A program made the position numbers and the translations under genes. DNA of 64,000 nucleotides, from contig CANQCS010000009.1 of assembly GCA_947589745.1 (NCBI GenBank), positions 1-64,000 of the forward strand. The letters are read 5' to 3'. The stretch comes from an uncultured Oscillospiraceae bacterium. GTDB taxonomy: Bacteria > Bacillota > Clostridia > Oscillospirales > Oscillospiraceae. The notes beneath the pieces were generated by a model. That model was not told the DNA's origin. It saw only the letters and a program-made list of their open reading frames with translations, and did no database searches. Below, piece after piece: positions 7,583 to 16,163 of this stretch; the stretch's first letter is position 1, and every line of letters begins with the position of its first letter.

Positions 7583-8140
7583 ATGGAGGACGGCAAGATC
7601 GTCGATCTCTACTGGTCCCGCGACCAGCGCGCCATCGCGGAGACCGGGACAAAGTACGGGAAATACTGCTACACCATCGCCCGCCACATCCTCTCCCTCC
7701 CGGAGGACGCGGAGGAGAGCGTCAACGACACCTGGCTGGCCGCATGGAACGCCATGCCGCCCCACCGGCCCAGCGTACTGTCCACGTTCCTGGGCAAGCT
7801 GACGCGGCGGATCAGCCTGAAAAAATGGCGGGACCGCAGCCGGGACAAGCGGGGCGGCGGCGAGGTGGCGCTGGCGCTGGAGGAGCTGGAGGAGTGCGTC
7901 GCCTATGGTGGCGGCGTGGAGGAGGCGGTGGAGGCCCGGGAGCTCGCCGCCGCCATCGACCGGTTCCTGGAGACGCTGCCGGTACTGGAGCGGGACGTGT
8001 TCGTGGCCCGGTACTGGTTCCTGGCCTCCCTGCCGGAGATCGGTGAGAAGTTCGGGACCGGCGGCAGCAGGACCAAGTCCATGCTGTTCCGCACCAGGGA
8101 GAAGCTGAAAAAATATCTGCACAAGGAGGGCTTGCTATGA
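7583..8140 (+). CDS. RNA polymerase ECF-type sigma factor
   Basis: 185-aa sigma-70 family protein with only region 2 (IARHILSLPEDAEESVNDTWLAAWNAMPP, core binding and -10 recognition) and region 4 (LPVLERDVFVARYWFLASLPEIGEKFG HTH). ECF factors drive small regulons for envelope or other external signals. The start at 7583 is fixed by AAGGAGG 7 nt upstream. Its last 4 nt (ATGA) overlap the next gene, which encodes a one-TM protein: the usual sigma/anti-sigma pairing. Confidence 0.9.
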   Translation: MEDGKIVDLYWSRDQRAIAETGTKYGKYCYTIARHILSLPEDAEESVNDTWLAAWNAMPPHRPSVLSTFLGKLTRRISLKKWRDRSRDKRGGGEVALALEELEECVAYGGGVEEAVEARELAAAIDRFLETLPVLERDVFVARYWFLASLPEIGEKFGTGGSRTKSMLFRTREKLKKYLHKEGLL

Positions 8141-9675
8141 CCGGCCGCGACATTCTGGAGGCCATGACGGACATCCGCGGGGCCTACATCGTCCCGGCCC
8201 AGGAGCGCCTGGGGTATCTGCCCGCCCAGCAGGCAAAGAAGCCGCGCCTGACGGTGCGCACGCTGCGGCGGGCCGCCCTGCTGGCGGCAGTGTTGGCGCT
8301 GCTGCTGGCGGCGCTGCTGACCACGGCCATGGCGGCCAACGAGGACTTCCGGCAGCGGGTGTTCGCGTTTTTCCACATCGGGCAGGCGGTGGTGCCGGAG
8401 CACAGCCAGAGCGGCCGGGACACCCCGGACGGCCCGGTGCTGGACCCCGGCACCATCGACGTGGGCGGCGTCATCCGGGGCACCCACATCCACGCCCCCA
8501 GCGGCACGGCCAGGGACGGCCTGTTCCTCATCTGGGCCGGCGGGGAGGGCTACCGCTACGACGCCTACCGGGAGGAGAACGGCGCTCTCGTCAGGCTGGA
8601 GCCCCGCTCCTTCCGCCGGGAGTACACCGTCCTTGGAAAGCAATTTATAGTGGAGTTCGAGTGGGTGGAGCACGGCGGGCAGTTCGCCTGCACCTATACG
8701 CCCTCCGATGCCGCCTACACCCTATACAGCCTGCCCGGCGGGGACTGCCGGGTGCTGGTGATGTTCCAGTGGTACTCGGAGGAACACCCCGGCGCCCGCT
8801 ATCCGGCGCTGCTGGACCCGGAGACCGGCGAGCTGGCGGACGTGCTGGCGGGCACCGGCGCGGAAACGCTGGATATCTTCCTGGCCGCCGTCTCCGGGGA
8901 CCGGAGCAAGATGCTGCTGTCCACCTACGAAGGCGCACTGTACTGTGTGGACCTGGCCGCCGGAAAGCTGTACGACGTGGACCAGTTGTCCGGGGAGCAC
9001 GCCCAGGCGTGCAGCCTTATCGGGAACACCCTCTCCTGCTGGGTGCTGGAGGGCGACTCCGTCGAGGACGCCCGGTTGGGCTCCTACCGGGCCTGGGCCA
9101 TCGACCTGACCACCATGGAGCGCCGGGAGGTGTTCCGGGACGTGCCCGCCACGGCGGCCACCAGCCATGAGGTGTGGTCCCTGAACTGGGGCGCCCGGGA
9201 CCAGGACCCGGAGGGCTGGGCCGCACAGGGCAGACCGGAGCTGGGTGAGCCCGGCCGGGTGGGGCTGACCTTCCTCTCCGGCTTCAGCACCTTCAACGTC
9301 TGGGGGAACCAGTACGCCGGCACCCGGTACGCCCTGGAAGCGGACGCCGGACGGAACGTCTGGGCGGTGGACCTGACCAGCGGGGAGCGCATCAAAGTGG
9401 AGGGCTGGCTGTGGCCGGAGGCGGACTACCCGGACATTGAGTGCGTCCCCAGCGCCGACGGCGAGAAGGTGCTGATCCGCACCTGGAAGGAGGGGACCTT
9501 CGGGGAGCTGGGCGTCCTGGATTTCGTCAAGGGGACCTACGTCCAGTTTTCCCGGGAAAACCTCAACGCCGTCAGCGAGTACGACGCCTACTGGTTCGAC
9601 AGCGACAGCGTGGTGGTCTGCGCCAGCGGCGGCGGGGAGGAGTACGACTACTACCTCTACCGCCTGCTGGACTAG
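8137..9675 (+). CDS. Probable membrane anti-sigma factor with extracytoplasmic propeller-like domain
   Basis: 512 aa. A short cytosolic head (about residues 1-45, DILEAMTDIRGAYIVPAQERLGY) is followed by one TM helix (about 46-67) and a 440-residue outside domain. That domain holds blade-like repeats of the pattern hydrophobic-x-hDL-x-x-G: LLDPETGELADV, YCVDLAAGKLYDV, AWAIDLTTMERREV, VWAVDLTSGERIKV, GVLDFVKGTYVQF. This suggests a beta-propeller sensor. Translationally coupled (ATGA) to the sigma factor, so anti-sigma function is inferred from context and topology. Its TAG stop overlaps the asnB stop on the other strand. Confidence 0.65.
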   Translation: MTGRDILEAMTDIRGAYIVPAQERLGYLPAQQAKKPRLTVRTLRRAALLAAVLALLLAALLTTAMAANEDFRQRVFAFFHIGQAVVPEHSQSGRDTPDGPVLDPGTIDVGGVIRGTHIHAPSGTARDGLFLIWAGGEGYRYDAYREENGALVRLEPRSFRREYTVLGKQFIVEFEWVEHGGQFACTYTPSDAAYTLYSLPGGDCRVLVMFQWYSEEHPGARYPALLDPETGELADVLAGTGAETLDIFLAAVSGDRSKMLLSTYEGALYCVDLAAGKLYDVDQLSGEHAQACSLIGNTLSCWVLEGDSVEDARLGSYRAWAIDLTTMERREVFRDVPATAATSHEVWSLNWGARDQDPEGWAAQGRPELGEPGRVGLTFLSGFSTFNVWGNQYAGTRYALEADAGRNVWAVDLTSGERIKVEGWLWPEADYPDIECVPSADGEKVLIRTWKEGTFGELGVLDFVKGTYVQFSRENLNAVSEYDAYWFDSDSVVVCASGGGEEYDYYLYRLLD

Positions 9676-11522
9676 AGACTCAGGTGCCAGCGCTCCATCC
9701 ACTGGTCCACCATCACCAGATAGGCGATGAGCTGGGGCCCCGCCATCAGCTGGCCGAACCAGGGCTTCCCCAGCTCCGCCGGGGCGGCGGCGAACGCCCT
9801 GGCCTTCTCCCGGTCGATAAGGGGCCGGATGGGGGCGTTGGGGTCCGCCAAAATCGCCTCGAACTTCTTTGCAACCAACGCCTGGTAGACCGGGCTGTAG
9901 GTCTTGGGGTAGGGGCTCTTCTTCCGGTGCATCAGCGCCGGGGGCAGCAGGCCGCCGCAGGCGTCCCGGAGCAGGGCTTTCTCCGCCCCCTCCCGGTACT
10001 TCATCTCCCAGGGGACGTTGTACAGGTACTCGATGATCCGGTGGTCCGCGAAAGGCACCCTGGCCTCCAGGCCCGACCACATGCTGGCCCGGTCCATCCG
10101 GTCCAGGAGGGTCTGCATGAACCACCGCAGGTTCAGCCACGCCACCTGCCGCCGCCGGAGGGTCTCCCCGGTCTCGCCGGGGAGGGTTGGCGTTTGCGCC
10201 ACGCTCTCCCGGTACCGGGCCATGGAGTAGGCCCCCAGGTCCAGCGCCTTGCGGCACTCCTCCGTCAGCAGCAGCTCCCGCATCTCCACGCTCCGGGACC
10301 AGGGGAACCCCTCCCCCTCTAGCAGCTCCTTTCGGTAGAACCAGGGGTAGCCGCCGAAAATTTCGTCGGCGCACTCGCCGGTGAGGGCCACCTTATTGTG
10401 CTTCTTCACCAGGCGGCAGAAGTACAGCATGGAGGCGTCCACGTCCGCCATCCCCGGCAGGTCCTTGGCGGCGACGGACGTCTCCAGCTCCTCCGTCAGC
10501 TCCTCCTCACTGCACTCCAGATAGGTGTGACGCAGCTCCGGGTGGGCCGCGAGCATAACGTCCACATAGGGCCGGTCCTGCTCCGGCTGGAAGGAGTTGG
10601 ACTGGAAATAGCGCTTATTGCCTGTAAAGTCGAAGGAAAATGTGTTGAGCTGTTTTCCTTTACAGCTTAAGCAGTCGGCCGCTATCGCGGTGACGATGCT
10701 GGAATCCACGCCCCCGGAGAGGAACGCGCACACCGGCACGTCGGACACCATCTGCCGCTCCACCGCGTCCCGGACCAGGAAGGCGGTCCGCTCCACGGTC
10801 TGGGGGTAGGTGTCCGTATGTTCCCTGGCCTCCAGCCGCCAGTAGGGCTCTGCCGCCAGGCCGTCCCGGCCGAACACCGCCAGGGTCCCCGGCTCCAGCT
10901 CCCACACGTCCTTGAACACGCCGCAGCCGCTGGTGCGGGCGGGCCCCACCCCCAGCACCTCCCGGAAGCTGTCCAGGTCCGCCTCCGGTGTCACCGCAGG
11001 GTGGGCGAAGAGGGCCTTGGGCTCCGAGCCGAAAATCAGCTCCCCGCCCCGCCGGGCGTAAAACAGGGGCTTCACCCCCGCCCGGTCCCGGACCAGCACC
11101 AGCCGCTCCAGCACGCCGTCCCAGATGGCGAAGGCGTAGATGCCGTTGAGCTTTCGGAAGAAGTCCGGGCCTTGATCCATGTACCCCAGCAGGATCACCT
11201 CTGTATCTGTCGTTGTTGTGAAGGAGTATCCCTTTCCTGACAGTTCCGTCGTAAGCTCGGCTGTATTATAGATTTCGCCGTTGTAGCTGATGGCGTACTC
11301 CTTCCCTCCCCTGCTGCGGACGATGGGCTGGCGGCCTCCGGCCACGTCCCGGATGGAGAGCCGGGCGTGGGCCAGCCCGGCGTGGGGCGCCAGATAGGTC
11401 CCCTCCTGGTCGCCGCCCCGGTGGACCACGGACCGGGCCTGGCCCTCCAGCACCTCCTCATAGTACCGCCTCCGCCGGTGGTAGTCCTCCCCAAAGCCGC
11501 AGAATCCCGCGATGCCGCACAT
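9672..11522 (-). CDS. asnB: Asparagine synthetase (glutamine-hydrolysing)
   Basis: 616-aa AsnB: an N-terminal Ntn glutaminase domain starting with the catalytic Cys (MCGIAGFCGF) and a C-terminal ATP-PPi synthetase domain with the PP-loop SFLSGGVDSS and GECADEIFGGYPWFYR. It converts aspartate, glutamine and ATP to asparagine. The start at 11522 is required because Cys2 must be exposed after Met removal; the longer open frame upstream is antisense to the methyltransferase gene. Convergent with the anti-sigma gene, the two stop codons sharing CTAG. The membership of asparagine versus another amide product is by family only. Confidence 0.92.
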   Translation of the reverse strand: MCGIAGFCGFGEDYHRRRRYYEEVLEGQARSVVHRGGDQEGTYLAPHAGLAHARLSIRDVAGGRQPIVRSRGGKEYAISYNGEIYNTAELTTELSGKGYSFTTTTDTEVILLGYMDQGPDFFRKLNGIYAFAIWDGVLERLVLVRDRAGVKPLFYARRGGELIFGSEPKALFAHPAVTPEADLDSFREVLGVGPARTSGCGVFKDVWELEPGTLAVFGRDGLAAEPYWRLEAREHTDTYPQTVERTAFLVRDAVERQMVSDVPVCAFLSGGVDSSIVTAIAADCLSCKGKQLNTFSFDFTGNKRYFQSNSFQPEQDRPYVDVMLAAHPELRHTYLECSEEELTEELETSVAAKDLPGMADVDASMLYFCRLVKKHNKVALTGECADEIFGGYPWFYRKELLEGEGFPWSRSVEMRELLLTEECRKALDLGAYSMARYRESVAQTPTLPGETGETLRRRQVAWLNLRWFMQTLLDRMDRASMWSGLEARVPFADHRIIEYLYNVPWEMKYREGAEKALLRDACGGLLPPALMHRKKSPYPKTYSPVYQALVAKKFEAILADPNAPIRPLIDREKARAFAAAPAELGKPWFGQLMAGPQLIAYLVMVDQWMERWHLSL

Positions 11523-11584
11523 ACGCAGCGCCTCCTTGTGATCAGATCTCTCCCCCAGTCTATGCGGAATAGGCGCGGGATGAC

Positions 11585-11613
11585 TTGCCTCCCCGGAACA
11601 AATCCTGTATAAT
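11585..11613 (+). promoter_or_regulatory. Promoter of the methyltransferase gene
   Basis: TTGCCT (11585-11590), 17-bp spacer, TATAAT (11608-11613), 29 nt before the ATG at 11643; AAAGGAGG ribosome binding site lies between. The 120-bp gap also holds the divergent asnB start. Confidence 0.8.
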
Positions 11614-11642
11614 AGGCGCATCGGAGCAAAGGAGGCAGCGCT

Positions 11643-12293
11643 ATGCTGGAAAAGATGGGAGAATTTTTTGATGCCCGGCTGGAGGGCTACGAGGAACATC
11701 AGCTCACCTGCATCGCCTCCGCGGAGGCGTTCTACCCCTTTACCGCCGCGCTGCTGCCCAGGGGGACGGGAGTACATATCCTGGACCTGGGCTGCGGCAC
11801 GGGGCTGGAGCTGGGGTACTACTTTGCCCTGGCTCCCCATGCGGCGGTGACGGGCATCGACCTGGCCCCGGGTATGCTGGCTGCGCTGCGGGAAAAATTT
11901 CCGGACAGGGACCTGACGCTTATCCGGGGCTCCTACTTCGATGTGCCCTTTCCGGAGGCCCGGTTCGACGCGGCGGTGTCGGTGGAATCCCTGCATCACT
12001 TCACCCAGGCGGAGAAAGCGACGCTCTACCGAAAGCTGCATCGGGCTTTGAAGCCGGGCGGGTACTTCATCCTGACCGACTATTTCGCGCCGTCGGAGGC
12101 CGATGAAATCTTTTACCGGCGGGAGCTGGCGCGGCTCAAGGCGGAGCAAGGCATCACTGACGGCGCTTTCTACCACTACGACACGCCGCTGACCGTGGCC
12201 CACGAGACCGAGGCCCTGCTGGAGGCGGGTTTTGCGTCGGTGGAGCTGTTGGGCCGCTGGGGGGATACCTGCACCCTGCGGGCGGCAAAATAA
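11643..12293 (+). CDS. Class I SAM-dependent methyltransferase
   Basis: 216 aa with a Methyltransf_11/25-type fold: motif I ILDLGCGTGLELG (about residues 46-58), TGIDLAPGMLAALR, DVPFPEARFDAAVSVESLHHF, and KPGGYFILTDYF. The substrate cannot be read from the sequence; relatives act on small molecules or lipids. Single gene with its own promoter and a terminator on its 3' side. UbiE- or tellurite-type naming would be over-interpretation. Confidence 0.85.
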   Translation: MLEKMGEFFDARLEGYEEHQLTCIASAEAFYPFTAALLPRGTGVHILDLGCGTGLELGYYFALAPHAAVTGIDLAPGMLAALREKFPDRDLTLIRGSYFDVPFPEARFDAAVSVESLHHFTQAEKATLYRKLHRALKPGGYFILTDYFAPSEADEIFYRRELARLKAEQGITDGAFYHYDTPLTVAHETEALLEAGFASVELLGRWGDTCTLRAAK

Positions 12294-12317
12294 AGGCTGT
12301 GCGGCTGCACAGCCTTT
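12292..12317. terminator. Bidirectional terminator between methyltransferase and SDR
   Basis: Perfect 11-bp stem AAAGGCTGTGC/GCACAGCCTTT with a GGCT loop, starting in the methyltransferase stop codon. It also serves the convergent dehydrogenase, whose stop is at 12327. Confidence 0.8.
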
Positions 12318-12326
12318 ACTTTTGCG

Positions 12327-13070
12327 TCAAATGAGCGCGCCGCCGTCCACGTGGAGAATTTCCCCGGTGATATACGCCGCCGCGGGACTGGCCAGGAAGA
12401 GGAAGGCCCCTGCAATCTCCCCCGGGTCCGCGATGCGCCGCAGGGGGATGCGGGCGGTCAGCGGGGCCAGGACCTCCGGGGGGACCGAGTGGGTCATGTC
12501 CGTATCCACGATGCCAGGGGCCACGGCGTTGACCCGGATGCCCAGGGGGCCCAGCTCCCTGGCCAGGGAGACGGTGAGGCCGTCCACCGCCGCCTTGCCG
12601 GTGGGGTAGGCCATGCCGGAGGGCTGGCCGGACTTGGTAACCATGCTGCCGGTGTTGAGGATAACACCGCCGCCCTGGGCGGCCATGGCCTCATAGACGG
12701 CCCGGGTGCAGTGGAAGACGGACTCCACGTTCAGCGCCATCACCCGGCGGAACAGCTCCGGGGTGTACTCCGCGAAGGGCTCCCGGGAGGACACCCCGGC
12801 GTTGTTCACCAGGATGTCGATGTGCCCGTGGCGCTCCAGCACGCTTTGAAAGGCGCCCTTTACGGACTCATACCGGGTCAGGTCCGGGGCGATGCCCTCC
12901 ACGTACCAGGACGGGTCCACAGTCTTCAGCTCGTCCACCGCCCGGTCCGCCGTGGCCTGCCGGGAGCCGCAGAGGACCACGTGGGCGTGATTGCGCAGGA
13001 ACTTCTCTACCACGGCCCTGCCGATGCCGCGGGTGCCGCCGGTGACGACGGCTACCTTTCCGGTGAGCAT
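12327..13070 (-). CDS. Short-chain dehydrogenase/reductase
   Basis: 247-aa classical SDR of the FabG type: cofactor motif TGGTRGIGRAV at residues 11-21, NNAG in DILVNNAGVSS, catalytic Ser (NTGSMVTKSGQ), YxxxK as YPTGK, and C-terminal ITGEILHVDGGALI. NAD(P)-dependent oxidoreductase; the substrate is unknown and it may or may not be a 3-oxoacyl-ACP reductase since no fatty-acid gene is near. The start at 13070 has AGGAGG at 8 nt. A strong stem-loop lies in its leader (13114-13149). Confidence 0.88.
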   Translation of the reverse strand: MLTGKVAVVTGGTRGIGRAVVEKFLRNHAHVVLCGSRQATADRAVDELKTVDPSWYVEGIAPDLTRYESVKGAFQSVLERHGHIDILVNNAGVSSREPFAEYTPELFRRVMALNVESVFHCTRAVYEAMAAQGGGVILNTGSMVTKSGQPSGMAYPTGKAAVDGLTVSLARELGPLGIRVNAVAPGIVDTDMTHSVPPEVLAPLTARIPLRRIADPGEIAGAFLFLASPAAAYITGEILHVDGGALI

Positions 13071-13113
13071 AACGATTCCTCCTAAAGCACAAGCTCTCTT
13101 TGGAAAATAGTAT

Positions 13114-13149
13114 GGGCCCCCGGACGGCAAATTACCCGTCCGGGGGCCC
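13114..13149. terminator. Perfect 14-bp stem-loop in the SDR leader
   Basis: Arms GGGCCCCCGGACGG and CCGTCCGGGGGCCC with an 8-nt loop, 44 nt upstream of the SDR start. No U-run follows on the minus strand; on the plus strand TTGCAA and a T-rich stretch follow. Possible attenuator of the SDR gene or a terminator for a lost neighbour. Confidence 0.5.
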
Positions 13150-13151
13150 TT

Positions 13152-13444
13152 GCAATATCTGATCCTTTTTCAATGTTTTCTCTCTCCTTCCATGCAGTGG
13201 CAGACGAAATATGGTATGATAAAGGCAGATCAAAATTTTGAAAAGCGGTAAGAGAAATCGAAAGCTGGATTGTTTAAATAGGTGAAAGGGCGATAACCGA
13301 AATTAGTGAACCGTTTCTGATTTCCTGCTTTCCTATCGCTCGTGGGTATTGCGATATTCAATTTTATAATGAAAGAATGTGTTCCGGTTGCAAAGCCGGA
13401 ACATCATAAATAGCGACTATGACCACAGTTGTCCTGCTTATCAT
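13152..13444. other. AT-rich intergenic region without a gene
   Basis: About 290 bp of much lower GC than the surroundings. No open frame with a ribosome binding site is seen. It holds a small hairpin GTTCCGG/CCGGAAC (about 13382-13404) and several A/T runs. With the adjoining regulator gene it looks like acquired DNA. Confidence 0.5.
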
Positions 13445-14374
13445 TTAATGGATGTGTAGCTTCTCTTTACATTTTTCTGCCTGAGCAAGCGGGTATGCTA
13501 TTTCTGACTCATAACCAGCTCTTTTTAAATCCTCGATAATCTCACACCATAAATTATAAGCTTCGGTATATAGCCCGAGTTCATCATAATAGGCGGCTTT
13601 CGATAATTTCGCATCCCTAAGTGTACCATCCAGCTTCAGAGCCTGATCCCAATGCTGAAACGCTTCCTCTGTGCGACCCAGCTTTCTGCAGGCATCGCCG
13701 CCAAAAACGAAAAGCATCGCTTCCTCAGGGAAGTGCTGTGCAGCTTGCAAAAACCAGTCATAAGCCGCCTGAACATCATTATTATAAAGATATGCAGCAA
13801 CTAACAATATCCATTCTTGTGAATTTGCTGTACCTGTTTCAATAGCATCCAGTTGTTCGCGTATTGTTTCGTCACCACGGCCAATTCTGCTAAGGAAGTA
13901 TGCCTTTTGCCGACGAGCTTTCCAGAGCGTTATACTATCACTGAGACGACGTGCATATTCGATGCTCTCGTCAAATAGCGTCACGGCCCGGAGAATGCAA
14001 TGAATAGCCATGTACTGGTGTAGAATGCCCTCCATGCGAAGATCATTCGGTGTTTCATTGCCGGAATGACGAAGCTTTTCAAACTCAGAAACAGCTATAG
14101 CAAAATCATCTGGATTCCGGCTTTCCGAGAACATGGCAGTTAACCGTTGCGCATAATTGTCATAGGCGGAAGGCCGCTGCCGAAAGAGATCGTCAACGGT
14201 TACGCCATAGAGTCGCGCCAATTCTGGAAGCAGCATGATGTCAGGCATCGTTGTACCGCACTCCCACCGAGATACGGATTGTGCGCTTACACCCAGCCGT
14301 AGGGCTGCCTGCTCTTGCGTCAGCTTTTTGTCAGCACGCAAGCGGCGCAGGTTGTCTATAAAAATATGATTCAT
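13445..14374 (-). CDS. XRE-family regulator with TPR-like C-terminus
   Basis: 309 aa: N-terminal HTH_3 domain (LRRLRADKKLTQEQAALRLG...SVSRWECGTTMPD, residues 6-50) followed by helical TPR-like repeats to the end (EAMLFVFGGDACRKLGRTEEAFQHW, DAKLSKAAYYDELGLYTEAYNLW). This layout resembles peptide-sensing RRNPP regulators, but no signal peptide gene was recognised. The start at 14374 has AAAGGGG upstream; a good promoter lies at 14417-14445. Base composition is clearly lower in GC than its neighbours, suggesting transfer. Confidence 0.8.
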   Translation of the reverse strand: MNHIFIDNLRRLRADKKLTQEQAALRLGVSAQSVSRWECGTTMPDIMLLPELARLYGVTVDDLFRQRPSAYDNYAQRLTAMFSESRNPDDFAIAVSEFEKLRHSGNETPNDLRMEGILHQYMAIHCILRAVTLFDESIEYARRLSDSITLWKARRQKAYFLSRIGRGDETIREQLDAIETGTANSQEWILLVAAYLYNNDVQAAYDWFLQAAQHFPEEAMLFVFGGDACRKLGRTEEAFQHWDQALKLDGTLRDAKLSKAAYYDELGLYTEAYNLWCEIIEDLKRAGYESEIAYPLAQAEKCKEKLHIH

Positions 14375-14416
14375 TGGCTTACCCCTTTGCAAACTTGTAT
14401 TACAGAACTTGCATTT

Positions 14417-14445
14417 ATAATACATTGGGCAAAGAGAAATGTCTA
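14417..14445 (-). promoter_or_regulatory. Promoter of the XRE/TPR regulator
   Basis: Minus-strand TAGACA (14440-14445), 17-bp spacer, TATTAT (14417-14422), 43 nt before the start. Confidence 0.65.
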
Positions 14446-14695
14446 CATCGCATTTGTTGAGAGAACTCTTAAAAAATGAGATGTGCCATAGTTTTTACAC
14501 TAATGGTAACATATAGTTGTAAAACTTTCTTTGTATTCAGATGATTTCTGTATGAAAGCCTATCATTCTTCTTTCTGTCTTTGCTATACGGAATAGTGGG
14601 ACGACTGGCTGTGTTTGTTTTGCTGTTGTGCTTCTCTATCGTACATGTGCATTCCGCACGGTAACGAAGTACGGGAAGATCGTATAAACACTGAT
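14446..14695. other. AT-rich intergenic region
   Basis: No supported gene. Near 14650-14672 the segment ATTCCGCACGGTAACGAAG resembles one block of the dispersed 3'-flank repeat, probably a decayed fragment. Confidence 0.4.
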
Positions 14696-14730
14696 AAAGA
14701 GGCTCCATCCGAATCGGATGGAGCCTCTTT
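14696..14730. terminator. ackA terminator
   Basis: Very strong stem with arms of about 15-17 bp (AAAGAGGCTCCATCC and GGATGGAGCCTCTTT), 42 nt after the ackA stop; a T-rich tail is present on both strands. Confidence 0.85.
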
Positions 14731-14772
14731 CTATGTCGGGAAAGCAATTACATATTACCGTACCGGACGCGC

Positions 14773-15963
14773 TTACTTCTTGCAGAGCTCGGCGGTGTCC
14801 ATGGCGATCATCAGCTCCTCGTTGGTGGGGATAATGAAGATCTTGACCTTGGAGTCCTCGGCGGACACGTCCGCCTCCTTGCCGCGGACACGGTTCTTCT
14901 CCGCGTCCATCTTCACGCCCATGTAGTCCAGGCCATCGCAGATGTTCTGGCGCAGGTCCATGGAGTTCTCGCCGATACCGGCGGTGAAGATGATGGCGTC
15001 CACCCCGCCCATGGCGGCGGCGTAAGCGCCGATATACTTCTTGACCTCGTAGATGAACTTATCCAGGGCCAGCTGGGCGCGCTGGTTGCCCTCGGCGGCG
15101 GCGGCGTCCAGGTCGCGGAAGTCGGAGCTGACGCCGGAGATGCCCAGCACGCCGGACTTCTTGTTGAGGATGTTCAGCATCTCCTTGATGCTGTAGTTGT
15201 AGCGGCCCATCAGGTACTCCAGGATGGTGGCGTCCACGTCGCCGGAGCGGGTGCCCATGGGGAAGCCGGCGAGGGGCCCCAGGCCCATGGAGGTATCGAC
15301 GACCTTGCCGTCCACGATGGCGGCCAGGGAGGAGCCGTTGCCCAGGTGGCAGGAGATCACCTTGCTGTGCTCCGGGTTGCCCAGCATGTCGATGGCCCGG
15401 GCGGACACATAGCGGTGGCTGGTGCCGTGGAAGCCGTAGCGGCGGACGTCGTCCTTCTCATAGTACTCGTAGGGGATGGCGTAGATGTAGGCCTTGGGGG
15501 GCATGGTCATGTGGAAAGCGGTATCGAACACGGCCACCTGGGGGGTGTTCGGCATGATCTTCTGGCAGGCCTCGATGCCCATGAGGTTGGCGGGGTTGTG
15601 GAGGGGCCCCAGGGGGATGCACTTCTTGATGGCCTCGATGCAGGCGTCGTCAATGATGCAGCTGGCGGTGAAAGCCATGCCGCCGTGGAGGACGCGGTGG
15701 CCGACAGCGGCGATCTCGTCCACGCTGGAGATGACGCCCTTCTCCGGGTCCACCATGATGTCCAGCACGGCCTGGATGGCCTCGTTGTGGGTGGGCATGG
15801 GGATGTCGAGCTTCACGTCCTCGCGGCCGGGGACCTTGTGGGTCAGGCGTCCGTCGATGCCGATGCGCTCGCAGAGGCCCTTGGCGAAGACCTCGCCGCC
15901 CTCGGACTCCATGAACTGGTACTTCAGGGAGGAGCTGCCGGCGTTGATAATGAGGATTTTCAT
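14773..15963 (-). CDS. ackA: Acetate kinase
   Basis: 396-aa AckA, which interconverts acetyl phosphate + ADP and acetate + ATP, the main substrate-level ATP step of fermentative clostridia. Landmarks: N-terminal INAGSSSLKYQ, VGHRVLHGG, DTAFHMTMP, YGFHGTSHRYVS, CHLGNGSSLAAI and FTAGIGENS. Full length. It has its own promoter and terminator and no phosphotransacetylase beside it. Divergent from tmcAL, an enzyme that uses acetate. Confidence 0.97.
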   Translation of the reverse strand: MKILIINAGSSSLKYQFMESEGGEVFAKGLCERIGIDGRLTHKVPGREDVKLDIPMPTHNEAIQAVLDIMVDPEKGVISSVDEIAAVGHRVLHGGMAFTASCIIDDACIEAIKKCIPLGPLHNPANLMGIEACQKIMPNTPQVAVFDTAFHMTMPPKAYIYAIPYEYYEKDDVRRYGFHGTSHRYVSARAIDMLGNPEHSKVISCHLGNGSSLAAIVDGKVVDTSMGLGPLAGFPMGTRSGDVDATILEYLMGRYNYSIKEMLNILNKKSGVLGISGVSSDFRDLDAAAAEGNQRAQLALDKFIYEVKKYIGAYAAAMGGVDAIIFTAGIGENSMDLRQNICDGLDYMGVKMDAEKNRVRGKEADVSAEDSKVKIFIIPTNEELMIAMDTAELCKK

Positions 15964-16062
15964 GTCTGGTTCTCTCCTAACGTTGTCATTGTTTTGTTAT
16001 TTTTTGTTTCCGCACTGTGACTTGCCTTTTGCGCGGGACACGGGTAAAATAGTACCGTCCAT

Positions 16063-16091
16063 ATTGTAGCCTATTCTCGCCGGTCAGGCAA
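16063..16091 (-). promoter_or_regulatory. Promoter of ackA
   Basis: Minus-strand TTGCCT (16086-16091), 17-bp spacer, TACAAT (16063-16068), about 100 nt before the ackA start. Confidence 0.75.
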
Positions 16092-16163
16092 CCATTTTTT
16101 TAGAAGTTTTTCTAAAATTTCTCAAAAAGCTCTCCGGCTGTATGGCGGAAGGAGGGGCGGAGC

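Noticed and set aside
9672-9675. Convergent stop codons sharing CTAG between the anti-sigma gene and asnB as a special signal
   Set aside because: A simple consequence of tight convergent packing; only worth noting for possible transcript overlap.
11523-12203. N-terminal extension of asnB
   Set aside because: It would run antisense through the methyltransferase gene and bury the catalytic Cys2; the MCGIAGF start at 11522 is required.
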